Positions 1 through 9,515 of a stretch of 59,927 nt of DNA are shown here, piece after piece (position 1 is the stretch's first letter; each line of letters opens with the position of its first letter). The notes below the pieces were generated by a model that worked only from the letters and a program-made list of their open reading frames with translations, did no database searches and had not been told where the DNA came from. Source of the stretch: Gimesia sp. (GTDB lineage Bacteria; Planctomycetota; Planctomycetia; Planctomycetales; Planctomycetaceae); contig PAJV01000035.1 of the NCBI GenBank assembly GCA_002706765.1, positions 1 to 59,927 of the forward strand. The letters are read 5' to 3'. Position numbers and translations under genes: made by a program.

Positions 1-389
1 AGGCAGGAAACGGCACACAGCCGCTTGAGGCGAAAAAGCAACGCGCCCGGAGCACCAGTCGGTTAATATCACGTAACCTGTTGAAAGTTTTTAAGTTAGC
101 GCAAAGATGTCTCAAAACAACACGTGGAGATTCGGCAACAGGGGAATCAACTGTCTGCTCTGTACTGTGAGGCACGTCGGCATAATTAATTCAATTGTCA
201 GAGTCTGATTGAATAGACCAAAGTGTGCATCATTTCGCTGCATAAAATCAAAAAAGTGTCTGATATCCACGATTTACTTCCGCTCGTACTCTTGACCTCA
301 GCGAATAAGAAGACATAATCTGAGGCACAGGAAGCAAGTACTGAATCCAATGGTGACATCATCACTAAAGGACAGGTACAGGCTGACTC
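1..389. other. gene-poor left edge
   Basis: No gene can be supported here. One forward frame stays open from base 1 to a stop at about 64-66 (21 codons). It could be the tail of a gene that begins outside the window, but nothing in it is recognisable. The rest is AT-rich and probably carries the leader and promoter of the tRNA gene. Confidence 0.4.
292..319 (+). promoter_or_regulatory. putative sigma70-type promoter of tRNA-Gly
   Basis: TTGACC at 292-297 is followed 16 bases later by CATAAT (314-319), or 18 bases later by TAATCT (316-321). It lies about 70 bases upstream of the tRNA gene with no gene between. This is motif matching only. Confidence 0.4.
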
Positions 390-461
390 GCGGGTGTAGC
401 TCAGTGGTAGAGCACCACGTTGCCAACGTGGCTGTCGAGGGTTCAAATCCCTTCACCCGCT
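390..461 (+). tRNA. tRNA-Gly (anticodon GCC)
   Basis: The 72-nt gene folds into a complete cloverleaf. A 7-bp acceptor stem (GCGGGTG with CACCCGC) ends in discriminator U. The D arm is GCTCAGTGGTAGAGC, the anticodon stem CCACG/CGTGG holds loop TTGCCAA with anticodon GCC, and the T arm carries TTCAAAT. The 3' CCA is not encoded (T is followed by CTT), so it must be added enzymatically. A run of eight Ts starts two bases after the gene and may help end transcription. Confidence 0.97.
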
Positions 462-660
462 CTTTTTTTTCGCATACAGAATCTCAGGGATAGAAACCGA
501 GCCCCCATCTTATTGAATGCGGGGCTTTTCATACTTTAAGTAGTATCACCCAATATGCAACGTTGCAGCTGGCTGCTGCCACCCTCAGATATTGAGTGCC
601 GATTTTTGGTAATGCCCCATTGCTGTTTCCAACACATAAGTAAAAGAAAAGGATTGGACC

Positions 661-2121
661 GTGTCTGACGAACTCGCAACAACAGATGAAACCGTCTCAA
701 CGGATGGCGAGTACAAGATGTCCGTGACCGCCAAAATCGATGAGGTCGGTCCCTGTAAAAAACATGTAACCGTAACGGTTCCCCGCGCTGACATCGACCA
801 TTTCTACTCCGAGTCCGTCTCCGAGTTGGGTGATCAGGCAACGGTACCCGGTTTCCGTGTAGGGCATGTGCCAACCAAGTTGATTGAGAAACGCTTTCGA
901 CAGGAACTTTCTGATCAGGTTAAGCAACGTGTCTTGATGGAAAGCCTGGAATTGATTGCTGAAGACAATGATCTTGACCCGATCAATGAACCAACCATCG
1001 ACATCGAGAGCCTTGAGATCCCCGAAGAAGGCGAATTCACTTTCGAATTTGAAGTCGAAGTTCGCCCCGATTTCAAACTTCCGGAATACAAAGGTCTGAA
1101 ACTGGAACGTCCCTCACGCGAGATTGCAGATAAAGACGTTGACGAGTACCTGACTCGATTCCTCGGTCAATACGGCGAAATGGAAGAACGAAAAGGTACC
1201 GCAGAAAAAGAAGACTACCTTGAGCTGTCCATCAAATTTGAACACGATGGAAAACACCTCAGCGAAATTGCCGAGCTGGTTGTGCCTCTGCGACCTGTAT
1301 TACGACTGCGAGACGCGGAAATCACCAACTTTGGTGAACTAATGGCTGATGTCAAGACCGGCGACACCCGTGAAACCGAAGTAGAAGTTTCCGGCGAAGC
1401 AGATCAGATCGAGATGCGAGGCGAAAAAGTAAAAGCTCTGTTTACCGTTAAGAGTGTGAAGTTCATCCAGGCTCCGGAAATCAACGAAGAATTGCTGGAA
1501 CGGATTGGTGCCGAGTCTGAAGAAGAGTTGCGGGAAGAAGTCAAAAATATTCTGGAACGCCAGCTGACTTACGAACAGCGTCAGTCAACCCGTTCTCAGG
1601 TTCTGGACAAAATCACAGAATCTGCTGACTGGGACCTGCCGGAAACTCTTGTTTCCAAACAGGTTGAAAATGCACTGCGTCGTGAAATCTTGGAAATGCA
1701 GCAGGCAGGATTTTCCCGCCAGGATATCCAGGCTCGCGAGAATGAATTGCGACAGAAGGCCATTTCTTCAACCCGCCAGGCCCTGAAGGAACACTTTGTT
1801 CTCGACAAAATTGCGACGACAGAAAATCTTGAAGTTCAGCCTTCCGAAATTGACATGGAAATTTACTACATGGCAATGCAGCAGGGTGAAAGCCCACGTC
1901 GGATTCTAGCTCGTATGGTCAAGTCCGGCATGATTGAAAACCTGGAAGCACAGTTACGTGAACGAAAAGCCGTCGATGTCATTCTGGAAAAAGCAGAATA
2001 CACCGATGTCAAAATGAAACCACAGGAAGAAAACAAAATTTCTGCTGTGGCCCGTTCAGTGTGTTCGAGCTTTGCGGCTTCTGCAGCAGAGGAAGAACCA
2101 GAAGATTCCGACGAAGAATAG
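661..2121 (+). CDS. tig: trigger factor (ribosome-associated chaperone)
   Basis: This 486-residue protein is the cytosolic chaperone that meets nascent chains at the ribosome exit tunnel. The GTG start at 661 is preceded by AAGGA with a 7-nt spacer. The N-terminal ribosome-binding domain (about 20-150) carries the signature region VPGFRVGHVP. The C-terminal chaperone domain (about 260-455) is rich in charged helices. The middle segment (about 165-260) sits where the FKBP-type prolyl isomerase domain should be, but it lacks the usual aromatic and GxGxxIPGFE-type motif, so isomerase activity is doubtful. The protein is longer than the usual 430 or so residues because of an acidic C-terminal tail ending EEEPEDSDEE. 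No clpP/clpX follows, unlike the arrangement in many bacteria. Confidence 0.93.
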   Translation: MSDELATTDETVSTDGEYKMSVTAKIDEVGPCKKHVTVTVPRADIDHFYSESVSELGDQATVPGFRVGHVPTKLIEKRFRQELSDQVKQRVLMESLELIAEDNDLDPINEPTIDIESLEIPEEGEFTFEFEVEVRPDFKLPEYKGLKLERPSREIADKDVDEYLTRFLGQYGEMEERKGTAEKEDYLELSIKFEHDGKHLSEIAELVVPLRPVLRLRDAEITNFGELMADVKTGDTRETEVEVSGEADQIEMRGEKVKALFTVKSVKFIQAPEINEELLERIGAESEEELREEVKNILERQLTYEQRQSTRSQVLDKITESADWDLPETLVSKQVENALRREILEMQQAGFSRQDIQARENELRQKAISSTRQALKEHFVLDKIATTENLEVQPSEIDMEIYYMAMQQGESPRRILARMVKSGMIENLEAQLRERKAVDVILEKAEYTDVKMKPQEENKISAVARSVCSSFAASAAEEEPEDSDEE

Positions 2122-2157
2122 TCTGTTCGTCAGCCCTCTGAGAATTGATTTACCTGA

Positions 2158-2188
2158 AGCGACACTGTTAATGCAGTGTCGCTTTTTT
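2158..2188 (+). terminator. Rho-independent terminator of tig
   Basis: A perfect 10-bp stem (AGCGACACTG with CAGTGTCGCT) and a 6-nt loop are followed directly by a T run, 37 bases after the trigger factor stop codon. Confidence 0.9.
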
Positions 2189-2315
2189 ATTTGCCCAGGA
2201 ATCACTTGAGTTCCCAATAATGGCAATCAGTCTATCCGAACAAACAGAATCTATTAAAATAACTTTCTGCCCCTGAATATACAGATTTCTTACGCACCAC
2301 AGGTATCAACCGGAA

Positions 2316-3125
2316 ATGCCTCTTTCTGAATCATGTGAGATTTCCCACCCCAGCCCTCCGATCATTTTACTCGGGGCAAGTAACCTGACACGCGATTTTC
2401 CACTCATCCTGCGGCTGTTACAATCTTCCCTGAAATCTCCCTTAGATATTTATACTGCGATGGGACACGGACGATCCTATGGCAACTGGAGTCGTGTTCT
2501 TTACCGTGCTTTACCTGGTATCACCCGCTGTGAACTCTGGGATGCCTTTCCCGCCGCACAGGCTGGCAATACCACACCCCTGGCTTTATTGACTGATATT
2601 GGCAACGACCTGATTTACGGCCAGTCGACTGAAACAATCCTGAGCTGGGTGGAACATTGTATTTATCAGCTGTCAAACCGTCAGGCACAGATCACCATCA
2701 CCCTGTTGCCGGAAGCAAGTCTCGCACGACTCTCTTCCTGGCGATTTGAACTGACGCGAAGAATGTTTTTTCCCAAAAATCCCGCATCACTGGCTGACCT
2801 CAAAAGCAAAGTACGCGATTTGAATCAGAGCCTGACTGCGCTGGCAGACCAGAGCCAGATCTCAGTTGTACCAGCACCACAGGAATGGTACGGATTCGAT
2901 CCGATCCACTATCGTTACTCTCAGCGAGCCCGACTCTGGAAAACGATTCTCACCCAATGGGGTCTACCGGAACTGAGTGGGATGACCGCCCGTTATCACT
3001 GGCTCGACTCATTCTATGCCGTGACACAATTAACGCCTTCCACCAGACGTAAGTGGGGAAAACTGCTGCAAACCCCACAACCGGTACGCATCCTGGATGA
3101 GGGGACAAGAATCTCCGTGTTCTAA
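2316..3125 (+). CDS. SGNH/GDSL-type hydrolase-like protein
   Basis: This 269-residue protein has the spaced motifs expected of the SGNH hydrolase fold. ILLGASNLT at 17-25 puts a candidate nucleophile at Ser22 (GAS in place of GDS), TDIGND at 94-99 offers the block III Gly-Asn, and DPIH at 195-198 gives a Asp-x-x-His pair. A strand-rich Rossmann-like pattern runs between them. No signal peptide is evident, so it is probably cytosolic. The substrate is unknown; members of the fold include esterases and acyltransferases. It stands alone between the tig terminator and a giant membrane protein gene. The fold assignment is moderately safe, the activity is inference. Confidence 0.6.
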   Translation: MPLSESCEISHPSPPIILLGASNLTRDFPLILRLLQSSLKSPLDIYTAMGHGRSYGNWSRVLYRALPGITRCELWDAFPAAQAGNTTPLALLTDIGNDLIYGQSTETILSWVEHCIYQLSNRQAQITITLLPEASLARLSSWRFELTRRMFFPKNPASLADLKSKVRDLNQSLTALADQSQISVVPAPQEWYGFDPIHYRYSQRARLWKTILTQWGLPELSGMTARYHWLDSFYAVTQLTPSTRRKWGKLLQTPQPVRILDEGTRISVF

Positions 3126-3308
3126 TTTCCGTATTCAGACAGCCTGAAAGAACATAAGCTTTTAGCTGCCGGTACGTTAGAACAGACAAATTTATATTTT
3201 TCAGACAAATCCATAGATGGAAAGTGATATATTGGAAAACCTGACGCCTGTTTGAATATGTGTGACTCCGATGATTCATGATGGTTATCATCTTTAGAAA
3301 GCAGCAGC

Positions 3309-6300
3309 ATGTCTGGTATCGCCTTCATCAGCATATTAATTGGTTTGATGATCTTTTTGATAATCATCACAGTGCTGGGGCATGGTATCTGGGTTTTTAT
3401 CGCTTCTCTCCTCAGAGCCTCCTCACTGCTCAATACAATCAGCGATGAAGCACGTATCGCTCCCCCTGCTGAGTCTCCGCTGGAACCGGCATTCAATCAG
3501 GATCGACAGACTGCTCAACGTTACCTGCGACGCTTGTATTATGAAGGAAAAATACCAGAGCAGGATTTCCAGAAACTGTTCCAATACACTTCCGAAGAGT
3601 TTATTTTAAAGTCCTCTTCCCAGTCGGGTACATCAACTCAACAGACAGATACCACATTCAAAACAGAGGCCAAACCGCCCGTTCCCGCTGCGTCTGAACC
3701 AGAGAGCGTGGTTGAAGAAATCTCAGATTTCCTGGATGAGAGTGATTTTCTGGAAGAATCAACCATTCAGCCACGGCCGGATAAATCCATAGTCGCCGCT
3801 TATGAACCGCGTCTTCAGAGGGGCAACACTGAACCACCCGCTGAAAAACAGGACATCGGTTCGCTGTTGAATGCCTTTATGGAAGACAAAAACATTCGCT
3901 GGGGTGAACTGGTCAGTGGCCTGCTGATCGTGGGCAGCGCGATCGGGCTCGTCGTCAGCCTCTGGTCGACACTCAAAAACCAGATTCCCTATTTGCCGGC
4001 CCTGCTTTTCCTGCTGGCAACAGCCGCCATTCATGGAGCAGGCCTGTATACTTTCAAACGCTGGAAGCTGGAGTCGACGAGCCGCGGTCTGCTCCTAATT
4101 ACCGTCATCCTTGTTCCGCTTAACTTTCTGGCTGGAATTCGACTCTCAGACCATCGACCGGCAACGGACCCGCTCTTTATCCTGGCAATCAGCGTCGGCT
4201 TTGCCGCGTTTGGCTGGATGGTCAGCTCTGCCAGCCGCATCCTTGTCAGTTTTGGTCGACTTCACTTACTGGCGATCGTACTGGGAACTTCGGCAGGACA
4301 ATTGATCATTTCACGCGTCGCTTCCAGTGAGCCCTCATTCCTGCAGACAAACTTACTCGCACTCCTGCCTGCAGGATGTTTTATCATCGGAATGGCTCTC
4401 ATTCTCAGACAGACGTTGAATTGGAATGAAATCACAGATTCCCGGGCGCGAGAACTGGTCACTCTCGGGGGACTGGCTGTGTTCTCTGTGCTGGCCCCCT
4501 GCTGGCTGCTGGTCTGGAACACGACCAACCGCCTGGAAACATTTTCCTGCCTGACCCCGCTGTTCAGCCTGATGGAAATTCTACTGCTGGGACTGGGGCT
4601 GGTTCTGCATCATCGAAAAAATGGGGACGAGACTCCTCACTGGGCATTAACCGGCTCTTCGATTGCGGTCTTTTCTGCTCTGATGATCTTAGTCAATTTC
4701 GCCATCGCCTGGCCACGAGTCGATATTCTGGTAGTACTGGGGATCATCAACTGCATCAGCCTGTCGATTCTGGCCATTCAGGGTCGATTTCCCCTCTGTC
4801 ATATCCCTGCGTTGATCGCCGCAACCATAGCCGGACTGCTGGGCTTTCATCTTCTCACAGGCACAATCACCTGGGAAGGGACGTCTCAGACGGCACTCAT
4901 TGAATCACTGCTGCTGGGACGCAGTTCCATCGTATTTGCCGTCTTTACTATTCTAACGACTGCAGGAGCATACTTTCTGAAACAAATCGGGAAACGGGAA
5001 GATGCACGTTACTTCCTGTATACCGCAGGTTGCTTTTCTGTCCTCTCGACATTGATCGCGGCCTACGCCGGATTTGTGACACAGACCGATTTGAACTGGA
5101 CTACCCTTGCATTGCTGATGAATACCATTTTCTGCCTGCTGGCTAACTGGTACGTCCGAAAAAAATCACTCTCAGGTATTGCCTCTTTCCTGGGGTTCCT
5201 GACACTCCAACATGCACTCTGCCTCAATACCACTATTCGAAAAGGACTGTCCCACTTCAATCTGTTACCCGATGCGCCTTTTGTCTGGGGCTGTTTCATC
5301 CATGCTACGTGGGGACTGCTGTTTCTGATTGCACTGCATTTCTGGTGTCGGCGCAGAAACCCCGCTCATACTGACTGGTCACTGATCCCGGTAAAGTCTA
5401 ACCCTTTTACTTTGCCGATGCTGGCGGGCTCATTATGCACATCACTGCTGATGATTCCCTACGTACTATTGCAAAATATGCCAGCTGAAATGCATGCCTT
5501 CTATGCGTTCTGGCTGATGCTGATCTGGCTCACGGCGGCATTGATCCTGAAATCAGACTTTTGGTTTCTATTCTCTCAGTTCGCGGGAACTGCCGGCAGC
5601 CTGTATACAGCAACCGTCCTCGGGGAACATTACAATCTGTGGGAAGCCCCGGCGCGGATACATCCCCGCTACTGGCTCATACACATCCTCGCTGTGGTAA
5701 TCTGGATTCTGGTGGGATCAGTCATCCATTCGAGAAAGTATTCACGTAATATGCTGGGAGCCCTCTCCCGCAGTGCCCGCGTAAACCTGCAACCCGCTCT
5801 GCTCACCTGCACCATCGTCGCCACAGGTCTCGTACTCTGGGCGGCTCTGTTCCCGTCCATTCTAAATCAGTTGAAGGATTCCTTTGCCATCTCAGCTATT
5901 CATCGGCTTACAATTCCGTTTCTGGCAGTAATCTTCAGTTACATCATGGTTTTAATGAGTGTGGTCCTGATCAAACCGAAAACGAAGCGACTGCGCACTC
6001 TATCCGGATTGATTATGGCACTGCTACTGTTGACCATGATATCCAACTTGAGCAATTTCGATCAGAACCTGACTCTCTTCAGCTTTCCGCTTAAATATGC
6101 AGCCGAAGCTTTCAGTATCTGGAGCTGGCTCTGCCTGGGATTGTTAATCGTAGCCTGCCTGCCTTATCTTGACAGTCGCTTCCAGTCAGGCACGGCGCTG
6201 GGGGTGCTCTTTATCATCTACCTGGTTCCCTTCCTTATCGCCGGGTATTTCATTGAACAGAACCGTGCGGCGGATGCTTTGCGGTGGGGGCTGAGCCTGT

Positions 6301-9300
6301 ATGCCCTGTCGATCATGCTGCCGGTGATCAAATCGGAAGCGCTTTTGAATTTTCTGCGCGCAAAGCAGATTCGTTTAAAATATCTGCCGCGACTGCTGGC
6401 TGAGAGAACAACATGGCGAGATCTGAGTGTACTGGGAGCCTGCCTGCCCTTATTAATACTCACCGCCTTTCAGATCTTTGGCTACTGGCTGGAATTTTCT
6501 CGTGATCCGCAATTGATTGCCATCTCGGAACGGATCACCCCCATACTGGCATTCTGCATGCCGCTCGTCCTGCTGATGACAGTAATGGTCTTCTATGCGA
6601 TCCATTTTCGATCTACCGGCTGGATGCTGATGGGTTCTCATCTTCTGGCAATGATTGTAATCACGGGAACCATCATGAGCTTTTCCGAAACCATTTCCAC
6701 ATTCGGATCTGCTGCGTGGCTGCGAACTTTGATTTCTATCGGGCTTGCATTGTCCATTTATGGGCTATGCTGGCTGAAACTGGAGCCGAAAATCAATCCT
6801 GATTTTAAAGCTCATCAAACTCTGTTGCCCAATCACTGGCCTCTGATTCGTGTGCATGTGACCTGTATGCTCTGCCTGGTTGCCGGGCCCTACCTGCTGC
6901 CATTCCTGTTGAATTTCCTATCCCCACCCCAAGAATGGGGCACATACTTTCCACAAATTCCGAAAACCGTTTTTGTATCGCTCGGACTGGCAGCCGGTTT
7001 TCTCTGGTGGTTTTCGCGACGCTACACCAGTAGCCTGTTTATAAACGGAATGACATTCCTCAGTTTTGCCTTGATCGGTTTTACGACAATCCTGTTCCGA
7101 CAGCACTCAGACATGTCTGTCTGGAATATCAATTTCCTGATGGAAGTGGGGCTGATTCTGGTAGCCAGTTTCCACACGCTGCGATTCGTGTTGAAATACA
7201 GTCAGATCAACAGGGAACCTGATTCTCAACCAGTCGTCAGTCATCATTTCTACTGGAGTCAGATCCTGGTAGTCATCTTGTTTCTGTATGCATTCCGTGG
7301 TGCCTGGGCAGATGCGCTGAGACCGCTGCCTGCCACGACAATTGCAGGTTTTGGAACGCTGATATATATTCTGCTGGGGATCTGCCTGCGCAAAGAATTT
7401 CTGAAATACGCTTCGCTGGTTACTGCTTTACTGGGCACCCTGTTTTTTGTCACTGCCAACTGGAATATCCAGAGTGGTTCTGTCTCTGAACAACAGGGAA
7501 TCGATCTGATTAAATGGCTGATCACAACGGCTGCCGTCATCTCCGGTTGCTGGCTGACGATTGATCTCTACCAGATGAAACGTATCAAGCCGGAGAGCGA
7601 ATCTGCCAAATCACCGGCTCTGCAACAGGTCATCTCGCGCACTCTGACCTGTATCATCCTGTTCTACACTCTGCTGATCGCAGTCTCGCGAACTTTGCTG
7701 CTGCAAACTGATGTGCCCATCATTCGTGACCTGGCTGGCTGGACTGCATTACTGGCTGTGACACTGCTGTTAATTGGCCTGCTGTGGGATCCTAAAAGCA
7801 GCTATAGCCTGCAGGCGTTATTCGTCATTGGAATCTGTTTTATCGGTACGTTTCTGAGTGATGAAACAAAACTACGCCTGCTGTTACAACATTCCGGACT
7901 GGCTGTCTCCTGTTATGCCTGTCTGATTGGCATTCTGTGGAGGTTGCGCGGCGCAGGACTGCAACTCATCTCACGATTCAGATTGCCGACGCAGTCAGAA
8001 CAATCCTGGCGCTGGCTCCCCTCAGCAGTGACAGGACTCGCCGTTTACTCTATTGTGGCGCTACTGCACAGTGTACTCCGCTTTGAAGATCAGGATCTGC
8101 GGTGGTGGTCTGTGGGGGGCACTCTGCTTACAGGCTTTGCGTTTTACGCTTTCAGTGAACTGAGTGAGTACTCGCAGAAATTCAAAAAACGGACCCTGCT
8201 GGCATTGGGTATTGGCTCTGTGTATGCCGGCTGGGCTCTGTTGCCTGCAGGAGGAAAATTTAACTGGCTCCACCATCTGATTCGTCTGCTGGAAGTGGTC
8301 GCCCTGTTGAGCCTGGTCCTGACTTTGATCCAGGTCAAATGGAAATCTCTCACAGCCGACTGGTCGGAAGCCGTGCGTAGCAATTCACGGACTTTTTTAA
8401 CTGCTGCGGGAATCACACTTCTCTCTATTCTGATCACAGAAGTGAAATATCATCTTGCTGGAGTTCCCCTGCAACTCACCCCAGCCCGAATCGGGGTCGT
8501 TTCACTGACGCTGGTTGCATTGTCAGCGGCCCTTGTCCTGATGGCAGCAATTCCTAAATACGATCCGTTTCAATTAACCCTGAAGCGGCGGATGTGGTAC
8601 GTGTATGCAGCAGAAATCGTACTGGCCCTGCTGTTCCTGCATATTTATCTGACGATGCCCGAACTGTTCCGAGGTTACCTGCTCCCTTACTGGCCTTACA
8701 TCGTGATTGCTATCGCATTCGCAGGTGCCGGAGTGGGAGAATTTTTCGATCGCATCGGCCTGAATGTACTTTCGGAACCGCTGCAGCGAACAGGCACTTT
8801 CCTCCCCTTACTGCCGGCACTCAGTTTCTGGATCCATGCTGCCTCTCATGAGCAGTCACCCATTGCGGGTGAATATTCGATGATCCTGCTGTTGATTGGG
8901 ATCGTGTATGTTACGATGAGCTTATGGCGAAAGTCATTCGTTTACACGACGCTAGCAGCACTTGCCGGCAATGGTGCCTTATGGGCGTTCTGGATGGAAC
9001 AGGGACAGGTCTTTACACAACACCCACAGCTCTGGCTGATTCCCCCTGCCCTGTCCGTATTGATCGCCACGCATCTGAATCGGGAAAAACTCAATTCAAA
9101 CCAGCTGACTGCTGTCCGCTATTTCGCCACGATGTCCATTTATATCAGTTCGACTGGCGACATGTTTATCGCGGGCGTTGCCAACAGCCTGTGGCCTCCC
9201 GTGATTCTCTGCAGCCTGTCAGTTATCGGCGTGTTCGCCGGAATGATGTTTCGGGTACGTGCTTTCCTGTACGCCGGCTCGTCATTTCTGGTACTCTCGA

Positions 9301-9467
9301 TTGTGAGTATGATCTGGCATGCCTCACAGTCGCTGGGACACGTGTGGCCCTGGTGGGCGTTTGGAATCGGCCTGGGAATCTGTATCCTGGCTCTGTTCGG
9401 GATGTTTGAGAAGCGCAGAAACGAGATGCTGGAACTGGTAGGACAGCTCAAAACGTGGGACCGCTGA
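3309..9467 (+). CDS. giant polytopic membrane protein, unknown function
   Basis: The frame stays open for 2052 codons. Residues 1-35 form one hydrophobic segment. Residues 36-190 are soluble and acidic, with a SHOCT-like helix (YLRRLYYEGKIPEQDF, about 75-90). From about 195 to the C-terminus there are dozens of hydrophobic helices separated by short charged loops, so this is an inner-membrane protein with perhaps 50 or more transmembrane segments. I see no catalytic motif, nucleotide site or transporter signature. Its first membrane block (WGELVSGLLIVGSAIGLVVS) resembles large membrane proteins of unknown function such as the DUF2157/DUF2339 type, but this is recalled, not searched. The gene stands alone and is convergent with typA. 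Confidence 0.8.
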   Translation: MSGIAFISILIGLMIFLIIITVLGHGIWVFIASLLRASSLLNTISDEARIAPPAESPLEPAFNQDRQTAQRYLRRLYYEGKIPEQDFQKLFQYTSEEFILKSSSQSGTSTQQTDTTFKTEAKPPVPAASEPESVVEEISDFLDESDFLEESTIQPRPDKSIVAAYEPRLQRGNTEPPAEKQDIGSLLNAFMEDKNIRWGELVSGLLIVGSAIGLVVSLWSTLKNQIPYLPALLFLLATAAIHGAGLYTFKRWKLESTSRGLLLITVILVPLNFLAGIRLSDHRPATDPLFILAISVGFAAFGWMVSSASRILVSFGRLHLLAIVLGTSAGQLIISRVASSEPSFLQTNLLALLPAGCFIIGMALILRQTLNWNEITDSRARELVTLGGLAVFSVLAPCWLLVWNTTNRLETFSCLTPLFSLMEILLLGLGLVLHHRKNGDETPHWALTGSSIAVFSALMILVNFAIAWPRVDILVVLGIINCISLSILAIQGRFPLCHIPALIAATIAGLLGFHLLTGTITWEGTSQTALIESLLLGRSSIVFAVFTILTTAGAYFLKQIGKREDARYFLYTAGCFSVLSTLIAAYAGFVTQTDLNWTTLALLMNTIFCLLANWYVRKKSLSGIASFLGFLTLQHALCLNTTIRKGLSHFNLLPDAPFVWGCFIHATWGLLFLIALHFWCRRRNPAHTDWSLIPVKSNPFTLPMLAGSLCTSLLMIPYVLLQNMPAEMHAFYAFWLMLIWLTAALILKSDFWFLFSQFAGTAGSLYTATVLGEHYNLWEAPARIHPRYWLIHILAVVIWILVGSVIHSRKYSRNMLGALSRSARVNLQPALLTCTIVATGLVLWAALFPSILNQLKDSFAISAIHRLTIPFLAVIFSYIMVLMSVVLIKPKTKRLRTLSGLIMALLLLTMISNLSNFDQNLTLFSFPLKYAAEAFSIWSWLCLGLLIVACLPYLDSRFQSGTALGVLFIIYLVPFLIAGYFIEQNRAADALRWGLSLYALSIMLPVIKSEALLNFLRAKQIRLKYLPRLLAERTTWRDLSVLGACLPLLILTAFQIFGYWLEFSRDPQLIAISERITPILAFCMPLVLLMTVMVFYAIHFRSTGWMLMGSHLLAMIVITGTIMSFSETISTFGSAAWLRTLISIGLALSIYGLCWLKLEPKINPDFKAHQTLLPNHWPLIRVHVTCMLCLVAGPYLLPFLLNFLSPPQEWGTYFPQIPKTVFVSLGLAAGFLWWFSRRYTSSLFINGMTFLSFALIGFTTILFRQHSDMSVWNINFLMEVGLILVASFHTLRFVLKYSQINREPDSQPVVSHHFYWSQILVVILFLYAFRGAWADALRPLPATTIAGFGTLIYILLGICLRKEFLKYASLVTALLGTLFFVTANWNIQSGSVSEQQGIDLIKWLITTAAVISGCWLTIDLYQMKRIKPESESAKSPALQQVISRTLTCIILFYTLLIAVSRTLLLQTDVPIIRDLAGWTALLAVTLLLIGLLWDPKSSYSLQALFVIGICFIGTFLSDETKLRLLLQHSGLAVSCYACLIGILWRLRGAGLQLISRFRLPTQSEQSWRWLPSAVTGLAVYSIVALLHSVLRFEDQDLRWWSVGGTLLTGFAFYAFSELSEYSQKFKKRTLLALGIGSVYAGWALLPAGGKFNWLHHLIRLLEVVALLSLVLTLIQVKWKSLTADWSEAVRSNSRTFLTAAGITLLSILITEVKYHLAGVPLQLTPARIGVVSLTLVALSAALVLMAAIPKYDPFQLTLKRRMWYVYAAEIVLALLFLHIYLTMPELFRGYLLPYWPYIVIAIAFAGAGVGEFFDRIGLNVLSEPLQRTGTFLPLLPALSFWIHAASHEQSPIAGEYSMILLLIGIVYVTMSLWRKSFVYTTLAALAGNGALWAFWMEQGQVFTQHPQLWLIPPALSVLIATHLNREKLNSNQLTAVRYFATMSIYISSTGDMFIAGVANSLWPPVILCSLSVIGVFAGMMFRVRAFLYAGSSFLVLSIVSMIWHASQSLGHVWPWWAFGIGLGICILALFGMFEKRRNEMLELVGQLKTWDR

Positions 9468-9470
9468 TCG

Positions 9471-9500
9471 GCTGCTGTGAATCAAACGACTCACAGCAGC
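9471..9500. terminator. hairpin between convergent genes (bidirectional terminator candidate)
   Basis: A perfect 10-bp inverted repeat (GCTGCTGTGA with TCACAGCAGC, 10-nt loop) fills the short gap between the giant membrane protein gene and typA, which converge here. It lacks a strong T run on either side. Confidence 0.55.
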
Positions 9501-9515
9501 ACGTATCAATCGTGT

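Noticed and set aside
198-446. 82-codon minus-strand ORF at the left edge
   Set aside because: It overlaps the tRNA-Gly gene on the opposite strand and has no ribosome site.
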